Part shown: positions 14,830-22,850 of the stretch, piece by piece
Position numbering within the stretch: the first letter of the stretch is position 1
Layout: each line of letters opens with the position of its first letter
Source: an uncultured Oscillospiraceae bacterium
GTDB lineage: Bacteria > Bacillota > Clostridia > Oscillospirales > Oscillospiraceae
Reading direction: 5' to 3'
DNA: 29,663 nt
Assembly (NCBI GenBank): GCA_910584805.1
Contig: CAJUCB010000015.1
Coordinates: 7,955 to 37,617, forward strand
Notes under the pieces: generated by a model
The model's input: only the letters and a program-made list of their open reading frames with translations
Told to the model about the DNA's origin: nothing
Database searches by the model: none
Program-made: the position numbers and the translations under genes

Positions 14830-17421
14830 ATGGGCAAAGTGAACAAACAAAAAAAGCGCCTCTGTATCGGTCTGTTGGCCCATGTGGACGCGGGAAAAAC
14901 CACCCTCTCTGAGGCCCTGCTCTATGCTGCCGGGGCCATCCAGACCTTGGGCCGAGTGGACCACCGGGATTCCTTCCTGGACACCCACAGCCTAGAACGC
15001 AGCCGGGGCATCACCATCTTTTCCAAACAGGCGGAGTTTTCCACCCCGGAGTTGGAGGTCACCCTCCTGGATACCCCAGGCCACGTGGACTTCTCCGCGG
15101 AGATGGAGCGGACCCTGCAAGTGCTGGACTATGCCATCCTGGTGATCTCCGCCACCGATGCTGTCCAGGCCCACACGGAGACCTTATGGCGGCTGCTCCG
15201 GCGCAGCCAAATCCCCACCTTCGTGTTCGTCACCAAGATGGACCTCCCCTCCCCCGGCCCCGCCGCCCTTATGGACGAGCTGCGGCAGCGCTTGGACGAG
15301 GGCTGCATCGACTTCACCACCCAGGACGAGACCTGGGCAGAGACGGTGGCCCTGGGGGACGAGGCTTTGTTGGAGAAATATCTGGACAGGGGCCACCTCT
15401 CCCAAGGGGATGTCTCCGGCCTGATCCGCCTGGGCAAGGTATTCCCCTGTTTCTTCGGCGCAGCCCTGCGCATGGAGGGCATCGACGCTTTCTTGCAGGG
15501 CCTGTCCAGCTTCACCGAGGCCCCCACCTACCCCACAGAATTTGGGGCACGGGTGTACAAGATTGCCCGGGACCCCCAGGGAAACCGCATGACTTTTTTG
15601 AAGCTCACCGGTGGGCAGTTAAAGGTCCGGGAGGCCGTGACCTATCTGCCCCTCCAAGGGGATGCCCTGACGGAAAAAGTCACCCAGCTGCGCCGCTACT
15701 CCGGGGAGAAATTCCAGACAGCGGAGGTGGTGGAGGCGGGGCAAGTCTGTGCCCTGCTGGGCTTCTCCGCCACCTACCCCGGCCAGGGCCTGGGGATAGA
15801 ACCCCCCGCTCCGCCGCCGCTGCTGGAACCGGTGCTCACCTACCGCCTCATCCTCCCCCCAGACTGCTCCCCTCAAGTCCTCCTGCCCAAGCTCCGGCAG
15901 TTGGAGGAGGAGGACCCCCAGCTTCACATCCTCTGGGAGGAGCGGTCTGGGGAAATCCACACCCGGCTCATGGGCCAGGTGCAGATCGAGGTGTTAAAAA
16001 GCCTCATCGCCCAGCGCTTCGACGTGGAGGTTGCGCTAGACGCCGGCCGTATTTTATATAAGGAGACCATTGCCGCCCCGGTGGAGGGGGTAGGCCACTA
16101 CGAACCCCTGCGGCACTACGCCGAGGTGCATTTGCTCCTGGAACCCCTGGAACAGGGGGCGGGGCTGGTGCTGGACAGCCGCTGTCCCGACGAACTGTTG
16201 GACCGGGGCTGGCAGCGCCTCATTCTCACCCACCTGGCGGAGAAGCCCCACCTGGGGGTGCTCACCGGTGCCCCCATCACAGACCTACGCATCACCCTCA
16301 TGTCTGGACGGGCCCATTTGAAACACAGCGAGGGGGCAGATTTCCGCCAGGCCGCCTACCGGGCTGTGCGCCAGGGGTTGATGCAGGCGAAAAGTGTCTT
16401 GCTAGAGCCCTGGTATGCCTTCCGCCTGGAAGTCCCCACAGAGCAGTTGGGTCGGGCCATCAGTGATTTACAGAACATGGGCGGCACCTTCTCCTCCCCA
16501 GAGCAACGGGAGGATTTCTCCCTTCTCACCGGTACCGCCCCGGTGTCCGCCATGGCGGACTATCCCCTGGAAGTGGCCGCCTACACCCGTGGCCGGGGAC
16601 GCATCTCCTGTTCCCTTCACGGCTACGCCCCCTGCCGCCAGGAAGCCCAGGTGGTGAAGGAGATCGGCTACGAACCGGAGCGGGATTTAGACAACCCACC
16701 GGACTCCATCTTCTTTGCCCGGGGGGCGGGGTTCAACGTGAAATGGAACCAGGTGCCCCAGTATATGCACCTGGAAAGCTGCCTCAAGCCGGAGCGTCCC
16801 CCAGACGCCCCCTTGGTCCCCAGGGTTTATACCAAAAACCTGGACATCGACGAAAAAGAATTGGAGGCCATCTTCCTCCGGGAGTTCGGCCCAGAGAAGC
16901 ACCGGGAGTATCAATTCCTCCGCCAGCAGCCTGGGGAAACGCCCCAGCGCACCATCGCCCCGCCCAAGCAGCAATACCTTATCGTGGACGGCTACAACAT
17001 GATCTTCGCCTGGGACGCCTTGAACAGCCTGGCCCGGGAGGACCTGGACGCCGCCCGCACCCAGCTCATGGACATGCTCAGCAATTTCGCCGCCTACAAG
17101 GGCTGCCGCCTGGTGCTGGTCTTTGACGCCTACAAGGTGAAGGGCGGCCAGGGCAGCCGCTTTGACCACCACCACATCCATGTCGTCTACACCAAGGAGG
17201 GGGAGACCGGAGACATGTTCATCGAAAAGCTGGTCAACGAGATCGGCCGCAACTACGCCGTCCGGGTGGCCACCTCCGACGGACTCATCCAGCTCTCCGC
17301 CCTGCGCTCCGGCGTCCTGCGCATCTCCGCCGCAGAACTGTGGCAGGAAGTGGAATGGGTTGGGCGGCAAATTGACGACGCCGTGGAGCAGTGGAACAAA
17401 CACGGCAGGGTCAACCCTTGA
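14830..17421 (+). CDS. TetM/EF-G-like ribosomal GTPase fused to NYN (YacP/Rae1-like) RNase domain
   Basis: This is an 863-aa protein. Residues 10-650 follow the TetM/TetO ribosomal-protection plan. G1 is AHVDAGKT (17-24), the switch is RSRGITI, G3 is DTPGHVDF (from D81) and G4 is TKMD (135-138). EF-G-like domains II-V follow. Residues about 714-855 are an NYN/PIN-like domain matching the YacP family, with IVDGYNM (D720), LVFDAYKVKG (D766), TKEGETGDMFIEKL (D795) and VATSDG (D817). D720 and D766 align with D7 and D81 of B. subtilis Rae1, an A-site mRNA endonuclease. The domain IV tip (about 490-505) reads GRAHLKHSEGADFR and lacks the YYSPVSTPADFR of TetM, so tetracycline resistance is doubtful. 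The start is ATG 14830 with a weak GGAAG SD. Coupling of ribosome binding to mRNA cleavage is inferred from the fusion. Confidence 0.93.
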   Translation: MGKVNKQKKRLCIGLLAHVDAGKTTLSEALLYAAGAIQTLGRVDHRDSFLDTHSLERSRGITIFSKQAEFSTPELEVTLLDTPGHVDFSAEMERTLQVLDYAILVISATDAVQAHTETLWRLLRRSQIPTFVFVTKMDLPSPGPAALMDELRQRLDEGCIDFTTQDETWAETVALGDEALLEKYLDRGHLSQGDVSGLIRLGKVFPCFFGAALRMEGIDAFLQGLSSFTEAPTYPTEFGARVYKIARDPQGNRMTFLKLTGGQLKVREAVTYLPLQGDALTEKVTQLRRYSGEKFQTAEVVEAGQVCALLGFSATYPGQGLGIEPPAPPPLLEPVLTYRLILPPDCSPQVLLPKLRQLEEEDPQLHILWEERSGEIHTRLMGQVQIEVLKSLIAQRFDVEVALDAGRILYKETIAAPVEGVGHYEPLRHYAEVHLLLEPLEQGAGLVLDSRCPDELLDRGWQRLILTHLAEKPHLGVLTGAPITDLRITLMSGRAHLKHSEGADFRQAAYRAVRQGLMQAKSVLLEPWYAFRLEVPTEQLGRAISDLQNMGGTFSSPEQREDFSLLTGTAPVSAMADYPLEVAAYTRGRGRISCSLHGYAPCRQEAQVVKEIGYEPERDLDNPPDSIFFARGAGFNVKWNQVPQYMHLESCLKPERPPDAPLVPRVYTKNLDIDEKELEAIFLREFGPEKHREYQFLRQQPGETPQRTIAPPKQQYLIVDGYNMIFAWDALNSLAREDLDAARTQLMDMLSNFAAYKGCRLVLVFDAYKVKGGQGSRFDHHHIHVVYTKEGETGDMFIEKLVNEIGRNYAVRVATSDGLIQLSALRSGVLRISAAELWQEVEWVGRQIDDAVEQWNKHGRVNP

Positions 17422-17448
17422 GCAAACACCACACCAACTTCGTTTGAC

Positions 17449-17488
17449 ATACGGGGGCAGCTACCATTTCAGGTAGCTGCCCCCGTAT
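17449..17488. terminator. Perfect 17-bp hairpin between convergent genes
   Basis: The arms at 17449-17465 and 17472-17488 pair perfectly around the loop ATTTCA. The hairpin lies between the convergent TetM-like/NYN and DUF4261 genes. Neither side has a proper U-tract, so it is not a textbook intrinsic terminator, but it probably marks the transcript ends on both strands. Confidence 0.65.
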
Positions 17489-17497
17489 ACAGAAGAA

Positions 17498-18586
17498 TCA
17501 AAATCCAATTTTCATAGACTGTCCATCCACACAGACGCCTTGGGAGCGGGTGATGGGCAGTTTTTGTTTGGCTGAATAGCCCAAGGTCTCCCCGTCCCGC
17601 AGCACTGCCCCCTCCTGGATCAGGTAGGAAGAAATGTTCATCATCAGGTCGTAGACCTCCGACGGGGTGTGGCTGCTGTTGACAATCTCCAACTCTTCCT
17701 TTCCAAAAGAGCGCAAGCCGTTGGTCCAACTGCTGACCCCGTTCTCATTTTGAAACAGTCCCACGAATACTAAGTCTGTCAGGGGAAGTTCCCCCTCCTG
17801 CATGGTCATAGCCGACTGGATAAAGGGCTCCGGGAGCCAGACTGTGCCGCAGTCATAGATGCCCAGGGCGTTGGGGGCTTTCAGGCAGGCGGCAGCAACT
17901 TTGACAAACAGCTTCCCCGCCTCCAAGGGGGCTGCTTCTCCCCCCAGCACCGCCACCAGCAGGTGGGCCTGATGGCTCTGGGCTGCGGCCACAGACTGTT
18001 CCCTGGTCATAAAGTTGCTGTTGGCCCAATACTCCGCCTCCCCATTGGGGACCTTACTCTCCATCAGGCCAACAGTGGCCATCATGCCATCCACAGAAAA
18101 GGCGATGGCCTCGCCGCCCTCCCGTGGGTTCTCCTCCCCTTCCGTGTCCTCGATTCCCCAGTCCGCCTTCAGGACAGCACGGAACGCCTCCGCGTCAAAC
18201 ACTGGCGTAGACAACAGCACGAAGCCCACAAAGCTCCCACTGGGATGTTCCTGTCCCTCTTCCTCCTCCTGGGCCCGGTCCATCCAATACTGGCGGATTT
18301 TCTCCACCATAGCCTCACACTTCTCCTGGGCGGTGGCGGGATCATAGGGCTCCATCTCACTGAAAATATGGCCGCAGTGGCCCACACCGTCCCCCTCGTA
18401 GCCGCCGCAGACGGCCACTTTCCATCCCCCCAGGAGGGATTTCTTAAATTTGAAGATGTAATACCGCAGTTCATGTAGCTCAAAGGTCCCCGCCAACGCA
18501 AGCTTTGCAGGCTTCTTTCCCAGCTCCTGGGGATGGGAGAGCCATTCCTCCATCACTTCTATGGCGTTTTTCTCCTGTGCCGTCAT
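17498..18586 (-). CDS. DUF4261-domain protein
   Basis: This 362-aa soluble protein has a C-terminal two-thirds (about residues 120-362) that matches DUF4261. Features include FVLLSTPVFDAEAF, DWGIEDTEGEE, MMATVGLMESKVPNGEAE, AHLLVAVLGGEA, GIYDCGTVWLPEPFI, LVFVGLFQNENGVSS, NGLRSFGKEELE and DGETLGYSAKQKLPITRSQ. The N-terminal 110 residues are separate. The family's biochemical role is unknown and no catalytic residues can be assigned. It follows the KefB-like antiporter by 21 bp and has its own SD (AGGAGGACAAAGG before ATG), so the two are probably co-transcribed. Confidence 0.85.
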   Translation of the reverse strand: MTAQEKNAIEVMEEWLSHPQELGKKPAKLALAGTFELHELRYYIFKFKKSLLGGWKVAVCGGYEGDGVGHCGHIFSEMEPYDPATAQEKCEAMVEKIRQYWMDRAQEEEEGQEHPSGSFVGFVLLSTPVFDAEAFRAVLKADWGIEDTEGEENPREGGEAIAFSVDGMMATVGLMESKVPNGEAEYWANSNFMTREQSVAAAQSHQAHLLVAVLGGEAAPLEAGKLFVKVAAACLKAPNALGIYDCGTVWLPEPFIQSAMTMQEGELPLTDLVFVGLFQNENGVSSWTNGLRSFGKEELEIVNSSHTPSEVYDLMMNISSYLIQEGAVLRDGETLGYSAKQKLPITRSQGVCVDGQSMKIGF

Positions 18587-18607
18587 CCTTTGTCCTCCTA
18601 ATTATTC

Positions 18608-20923
18608 TTACTCGTCATAATCCAGCAGCCCCAGGCCCATGAGCTTCCCTGCCATCTCCTGGGAGCCCATGACCCAGATCAGGTCCCCTGTTTTCAGGTT
18701 CAGGTTGGGGTCCGGGTTGGGGATGGGCAGGAAGTCCCGCTCCAAGCCGATCAAAAAGGCACTCCAATCCTCCTTGATTCCGCTGTCCCGGATGCTCCTG
18801 CCCTGCAAGTACCCCAGCTTATCCAGGGTAACGCCACAGCACAGGAGCTGGTTTGCCTGGCTCACCCCGTCCTGGGTCTCGATGTACTCCTTCAAGCTGC
18901 GCAGCTTTTCCCCCGGCCAGGGCAGCACATTGAATTCTTCCTGCTTGCGGCAGAAATTTTCCACCGCCCGTTTGGCCCCCATGATGACCATCCGGTCCCC
19001 ATGGCGCAGCTTCACATCCCCCTCGGGAATATTGATCTGTTCCCGGTCCCGAAGGAGCTTGATGACCTTCACCCCGTCCAGCTTGCCCCAGTCCAGCTCC
19101 TGTAGGGAAACCCCGTCCTGGGCATACGCCTCCCTGGGGCAGGTAAGGGTAATCACGTACAACTGTTCTGTGAGCCATTGGTGGGTATTGCCCCCCTCGC
19201 CAAACTTATCCACCAGCTTCCGCTGGTTGAGGTTGGCCAGGAACTGGGCCTCCACCTGAAGGTAGTGTCCCGCCAGCTTGTTGGAGCGGCTTGCCAGCAG
19301 GATCACCGGCAGGGCCATCAGGGACATCCACAGGGGATTGATCTGGAACAGCAGGAACGCCGGCAGCACCGCCAATAACACCGCCACCGCCATGCGGAAG
19401 ATCACCAGGATGGTCAGCAGCACCCGGTTGGAGGTCCGGTCCAGCCACAGGGCGGTGAAGAAGCGCTTTTTCGTGCGCAGCATGGCCGGGATCAGGAAGG
19501 CCAGCACTGCGTAGATCGCCAGACAGCTTACCGTCTCCGCCGGAAGGGGGCCATCCAGCCCGATCTCCTCCAAGAAGGGCCGCAGGGTACGCACCCCCAA
19601 GAGGATAGCCCCCACAGACAGCACCCCAAAAAGGCCGAAGGTTCGGCCATAGTTGCGCAGAAAGAGGGTCCAATCCTTGTCTGTCCCCGGCTTCTTCCGC
19701 TGCCGGGCTTGGGCATAGTGCTCTAGGCCCTCCACCCAACGCTCTGGCAGTACCCGTTCCAGCCAACGGCACAGGGGCGTAGCAAACTTCAATGCCAGGG
19801 GGGTGGTAAAGGTAGTGACCACCGACACCGCCACAATGATGGGGTACAGGAACGCCCCTGTCACCGATAGGGACTGGCCCAGCCCCGCAATGATGAAGGA
19901 GAACTCCCCCACCTGGGTCTGGGCTGCCCCGGCCCGTAGGGAGGTCTCCAACCCCTGGCCTGCCGCCAGCCCCCCCAGGGTCAGGGACACCAGCTTGCCC
20001 ACGATGGCCACCACAGACAGCAACAGGATGGGCCAGATATATTGTACAATCATAGCCGGTTGGACCATAAAGCCCACAGAGACGAAGAACACCGCCCCAA
20101 AGAGGTTCTTACAGGGGGTGACCAAGTGCTCCACCCGTTCCGCATGGACCGTCCCCGCCAGCAGGGAGCCCGCCAAAAAGGCCCCCAGCTCCGTGGAGAG
20201 CCCAATATGCTGGGCCAGCACGGCCATGAAACAGCACAGGGCCAGGGAGAAGATCAAAAGCACCTCATCGTTCATCAGCACCACCAGCTTCTTCATCATG
20301 GTGGGGACCAGGTAGATGCCCAAGATCAGCCACAGGGCCAAGTACAGCAGCAGCAGGCCCATCCGTTCCGCCAAGGCAATCCCGCTGATGTTCTGGGACA
20401 CAGAGATGGTGGCCAAAATAACCATGGCGAAAATGGCCAAGATATCCTCAATCACCAGGGTACCCATGGCCAGGGCGGCGAAGGGCTCTTTTTTTTGGCC
20501 CATGTCCTCAATGCTTTTCATGGTAATCATGGTGGAGGACATGGCCAGCATCACCCCCAGGAAGATGCTGTTGGTGTTGCCCCAGCCCAACAGCTCCCCC
20601 AGGAAGAAGCCCACAGCCCACATGGCCACCGCCTGGACCCCAGCGGAGAGGAAGCCCGGCGCCCCCACCTCCGCCATCTTATGGACGGAGAACTCCAACC
20701 CCAGGCCCAGCATCAGGAAGATCACGCCGATGTCCGACCAGACCTCAATGCTGGCCATGTCGTCAATGGTGGGGAGGAAGCCCACCACCGGCCCCACCAG
20801 GAACCCCGCCAGGATATACCCCAGCACAGAGGGCAGGTTGAGCTTTTTGCACAGCAAGGTGGTGAGCGCTGCGATACACAGGATGATGGTCAGGTCTAGG
20901 ATCAGGGACGGGATAGACTCCAT
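18608..20923 (-). CDS. CPA2-family cation:proton antiporter with two RCK_C domains
   Basis: This 771-aa membrane protein begins with a Na+/H+ exchanger domain (about residues 1-385), with LPSVLGYILAGFLVGP, ELGAFLAGSLLAGT and QTQVGEFSFIIAGLGQ, as in KefB-type transporters. A second hydrophobic region lies at about 425-530. Two TrkA_C/RCK_C-like domains follow at about 590-656 and 693-766, each ending in a GDxxxVMG-type turn (GDRMVIMGAK and GDLIWVMGSQ). The usual TrkA_N nucleotide-binding domain is not apparent. RCK_C domains bind small ligands, sometimes c-di-AMP. The start is ATG 20923 with SD GAGGAGGT; the longer in-frame ORF runs past the promoter. K+ or Na+ efflux is the expected role. Confidence 0.9.
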   Translation of the reverse strand: MESIPSLILDLTIILCIAALTTLLCKKLNLPSVLGYILAGFLVGPVVGFLPTIDDMASIEVWSDIGVIFLMLGLGLEFSVHKMAEVGAPGFLSAGVQAVAMWAVGFFLGELLGWGNTNSIFLGVMLAMSSTMITMKSIEDMGQKKEPFAALAMGTLVIEDILAIFAMVILATISVSQNISGIALAERMGLLLLYLALWLILGIYLVPTMMKKLVVLMNDEVLLIFSLALCCFMAVLAQHIGLSTELGAFLAGSLLAGTVHAERVEHLVTPCKNLFGAVFFVSVGFMVQPAMIVQYIWPILLLSVVAIVGKLVSLTLGGLAAGQGLETSLRAGAAQTQVGEFSFIIAGLGQSLSVTGAFLYPIIVAVSVVTTFTTPLALKFATPLCRWLERVLPERWVEGLEHYAQARQRKKPGTDKDWTLFLRNYGRTFGLFGVLSVGAILLGVRTLRPFLEEIGLDGPLPAETVSCLAIYAVLAFLIPAMLRTKKRFFTALWLDRTSNRVLLTILVIFRMAVAVLLAVLPAFLLFQINPLWMSLMALPVILLASRSNKLAGHYLQVEAQFLANLNQRKLVDKFGEGGNTHQWLTEQLYVITLTCPREAYAQDGVSLQELDWGKLDGVKVIKLLRDREQINIPEGDVKLRHGDRMVIMGAKRAVENFCRKQEEFNVLPWPGEKLRSLKEYIETQDGVSQANQLLCCGVTLDKLGYLQGRSIRDSGIKEDWSAFLIGLERDFLPIPNPDPNLNLKTGDLIWVMGSQEMAGKLMGLGLLDYDE

Positions 20924-20966
20924 AGGGTACCTCCTCGGTATTTGTCGGATTTGATAGGATATACAC

Positions 20967-20995
20967 ATTATATCGCCGGGGACATTTTTTTTCAA
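20967..20995 (-). promoter_or_regulatory. Predicted promoter of antiporter-DUF4261 operon
   Basis: On the minus strand TTGAAA (20995-20990) and a perfect TATAAT (20972-20967) are spaced by 17 bp. They lie 44 bp upstream of the antiporter start codon. Confidence 0.8.
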
Positions 20996-21013
20996 TGGCT
21001 GTTTGGCCCTTCG

Positions 21014-21048
21014 TTGACATTCTCCCGCCTGTGTGGTACGGTTATTAT
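21014..21048 (+). promoter_or_regulatory. Possible promoter of transketolase operon
   Basis: A perfect -35 TTGACA lies at 21014-21019. A 17-bp spacer gives TACGGT (21037-21042) as a weak -10. A better-looking TATTAT (21043-21048) would need a 23-bp spacer. The SD GGGAGGT precedes ATG 21080. Confidence 0.5.
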
Positions 21049-21079
21049 ATATAACAATGAATGACTTGGGAGGTTTCCT

Positions 21080-21886
21080 ATGCGCAACGACCTTCGTCCC
21101 ATCTGCCGGCAGCTCCGGCAGGATATTTTGGAAATGATCTGCGCCGCCGGTTCCGGCCATCCCGGCGGCTCCCTCTCCTGCGTGGAGATTCTGGCCGTGC
21201 TCTATTATGAGGTGATGCACATCGACCCCGCCCAACCTGACGATCCAGAGCGGGACCGTTTCCTCCTCTCCAAGGGCCACGCCGCCCCGGCGCTGTACAG
21301 CGTCCTGGCCCGGCGGGGGTATTTTGATCCCAAGCTCCTGCCCACCCTGCGGCAATTGGGTTCCCCCCTTCAGGGGCACCCCCACCAGGAACGCCTGCCG
21401 GGGCTGGACTGCTCTTCCGGTTCCCTGGGCCAAGGCCTCTCCATTGCCAATGGCTTAGCCCTGGCCGCCAAGCGCCAGGGAAAGCCCTACCGCAGCTACT
21501 GTCTCCTGGGAGACGGGGAGGTACAGGAGGGGCAGGTGTGGGAGGCCGCCATGACCGCCGCCCACTACAAGCTGGACAACGTCTGCGCCATTGTGGACGA
21601 CAACGGCGTCCAGTTGGACGGCCCCACCGCCCAGATCATGAATGTGGAACCCCTGGGGGACAAGTTCGCCGCCTTCGGCTGGCAGGTGCTCCCTGTGGAC
21701 GGCCACAATGTGGAGGACCTAGCCCTGGCCTTCCAGGAGGCAGCGGAGACCAAGGGGAGGCCCACCGTCCTCCTGGCCCAGTGCGTCAAGGGCAAGGGGG
21801 TCTCCTTTATGGAAAACCAATGTGCCTGGCACGGCAAGGCCCCCAGCCGGGAAGAACTGGCCGCCGCCCTGGCCCAGCTTGTATAA
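21080..21886 (+). CDS. Transketolase N-terminal subunit (TPP-binding)
   Basis: This 268-aa protein is the thiamine diphosphate-binding half of a split transketolase. It has SGHPGGSLS near residues 25-33, LLSKGHAAPALY, SSGSLGQGLS and the TPP/Mg motif GDGEVQEGQVWEAA continuing to NVCAIVDDNG. The length is typical of split N-terminal subunits (about 270 aa). It acts with the next gene to move two-carbon units between pentose-phosphate sugars. The start has GGGAGGT upstream. The separate halves, common in Clostridia and archaea, may instead serve a DXP-synthase-like or dihydroxyacetone-type reaction, but transketolase is the best call. Confidence 0.92.
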   Translation: MRNDLRPICRQLRQDILEMICAAGSGHPGGSLSCVEILAVLYYEVMHIDPAQPDDPERDRFLLSKGHAAPALYSVLARRGYFDPKLLPTLRQLGSPLQGHPHQERLPGLDCSSGSLGQGLSIANGLALAAKRQGKPYRSYCLLGDGEVQEGQVWEAAMTAAHYKLDNVCAIVDDNGVQLDGPTAQIMNVEPLGDKFAAFGWQVLPVDGHNVEDLALAFQEAAETKGRPTVLLAQCVKGKGVSFMENQCAWHGKAPSREELAAALAQLV

Positions 21887-21898
21887 GGAGGGAACCCC

Positions 21899-22846
21899 AT
21901 GAAATTACTGGACTATATCCCCCAGCGGGACGGCTACGGCCAGGGCTTATTGGAACTGTGCGCCCAGCGCCGGGACGTGGTGGTATTGGATGCCGACGTG
22001 GCCGCCTCCACCCGCACCAACTGGGTCCGGGACCAATACCCAGAGGACTTTTATAACTTAGGCATCAGCGAACAGGACCTGGTAGGCACCGCCGCCGGGA
22101 TGGCCCTGGGGGGCCTCATCCCCTACGTGTCCACCTACGGGGTGTTCCTCTCCGGCCGTGCCTTTGACCAGATGCGCACCACCGTGTGTTACAACAACTT
22201 GAAAGTCCGCTTCGGCGGCGCCCACGCGGGGATTTCCGTGGGCCCCGACGGGGCCACCCACCAGGCCCTAGAGGACCTCGCCCTGGCCCGGGTGCTGCCC
22301 AACATGACCGTCATTGCCCCCTGCGACAGTGAAGAAACCCGCAAGGCCGTGATTGCCACGGTGGACGTAGACGGCCCGGTATACTTCCGCTTTGGCCGGG
22401 AGGCGGTGCCGGTGGTCACCGACGCCCAGACCCCCTTCCAGGTGGGCAAGGCCCGGCTGGTGCGGCCAGGGACGGACTGCGCCGTGTTCGCCTGCGGAGC
22501 CATGGTCTATGAGGCCATGGAGGCCGCCGTAACCCTGGCCCAGGAGGGGGTGTCCCTGCAAGTGGTGGACCTGCACACCATCAAGCCCATCGACCAGGAG
22601 GCCATCCGGGCCGCTGCGGAGACCTGCGGGGCCATCGTCACCGCCGAAGAGCACCAGCTCCACGGAGGGCTGTTCAGCGCTGTGGCGGAGGTGGTGGCGC
22701 AGCAGTGCCCGGTGCCCATGGAGTCCGTGTCCGTCCCCAACTGCTTTGGCCAGAGCGGCCCCCCAGAGTCCCTCATGGCGCACTACGGCCTCAATGCCAA
22801 GGGCATCCTAGCTGCGGTGGGTCGGGTGTTGGCCCGAAAGGGGTGA
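21899..22846 (+). CDS. Transketolase C-terminal subunit
   Basis: This 315-aa protein has the pyrimidine-binding half of transketolase, with NLGISEQDLVGTAAGMALGG carrying the conserved Glu that activates TPP, and RTTVCYNNLKVRFGG. A C-terminal transketolase domain (about residues 190-310) follows, with VVDLHTIKPID and TAEEHQLHGGLFSAVAE. It starts 12 bp after the N-terminal subunit, with AAGGAGGG overlapping that gene's stop region, so the two form an operon and probably a heterotetramer. Confidence 0.92.
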   Translation: MKLLDYIPQRDGYGQGLLELCAQRRDVVVLDADVAASTRTNWVRDQYPEDFYNLGISEQDLVGTAAGMALGGLIPYVSTYGVFLSGRAFDQMRTTVCYNNLKVRFGGAHAGISVGPDGATHQALEDLALARVLPNMTVIAPCDSEETRKAVIATVDVDGPVYFRFGREAVPVVTDAQTPFQVGKARLVRPGTDCAVFACGAMVYEAMEAAVTLAQEGVSLQVVDLHTIKPIDQEAIRAAAETCGAIVTAEEHQLHGGLFSAVAEVVAQQCPVPMESVSVPNCFGQSGPPESLMAHYGLNAKGILAAVGRVLARKG

Positions 22847-22850
22847 CGGA

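Noticed and set aside
14830..17421. Tetracycline-resistance gene tet(M)/tet(O)
   Set aside because: The domain IV tip motif of true ribosomal protection proteins is absent, the protein is over 200 residues longer and it carries an NYN domain; only a distant relationship is supported.
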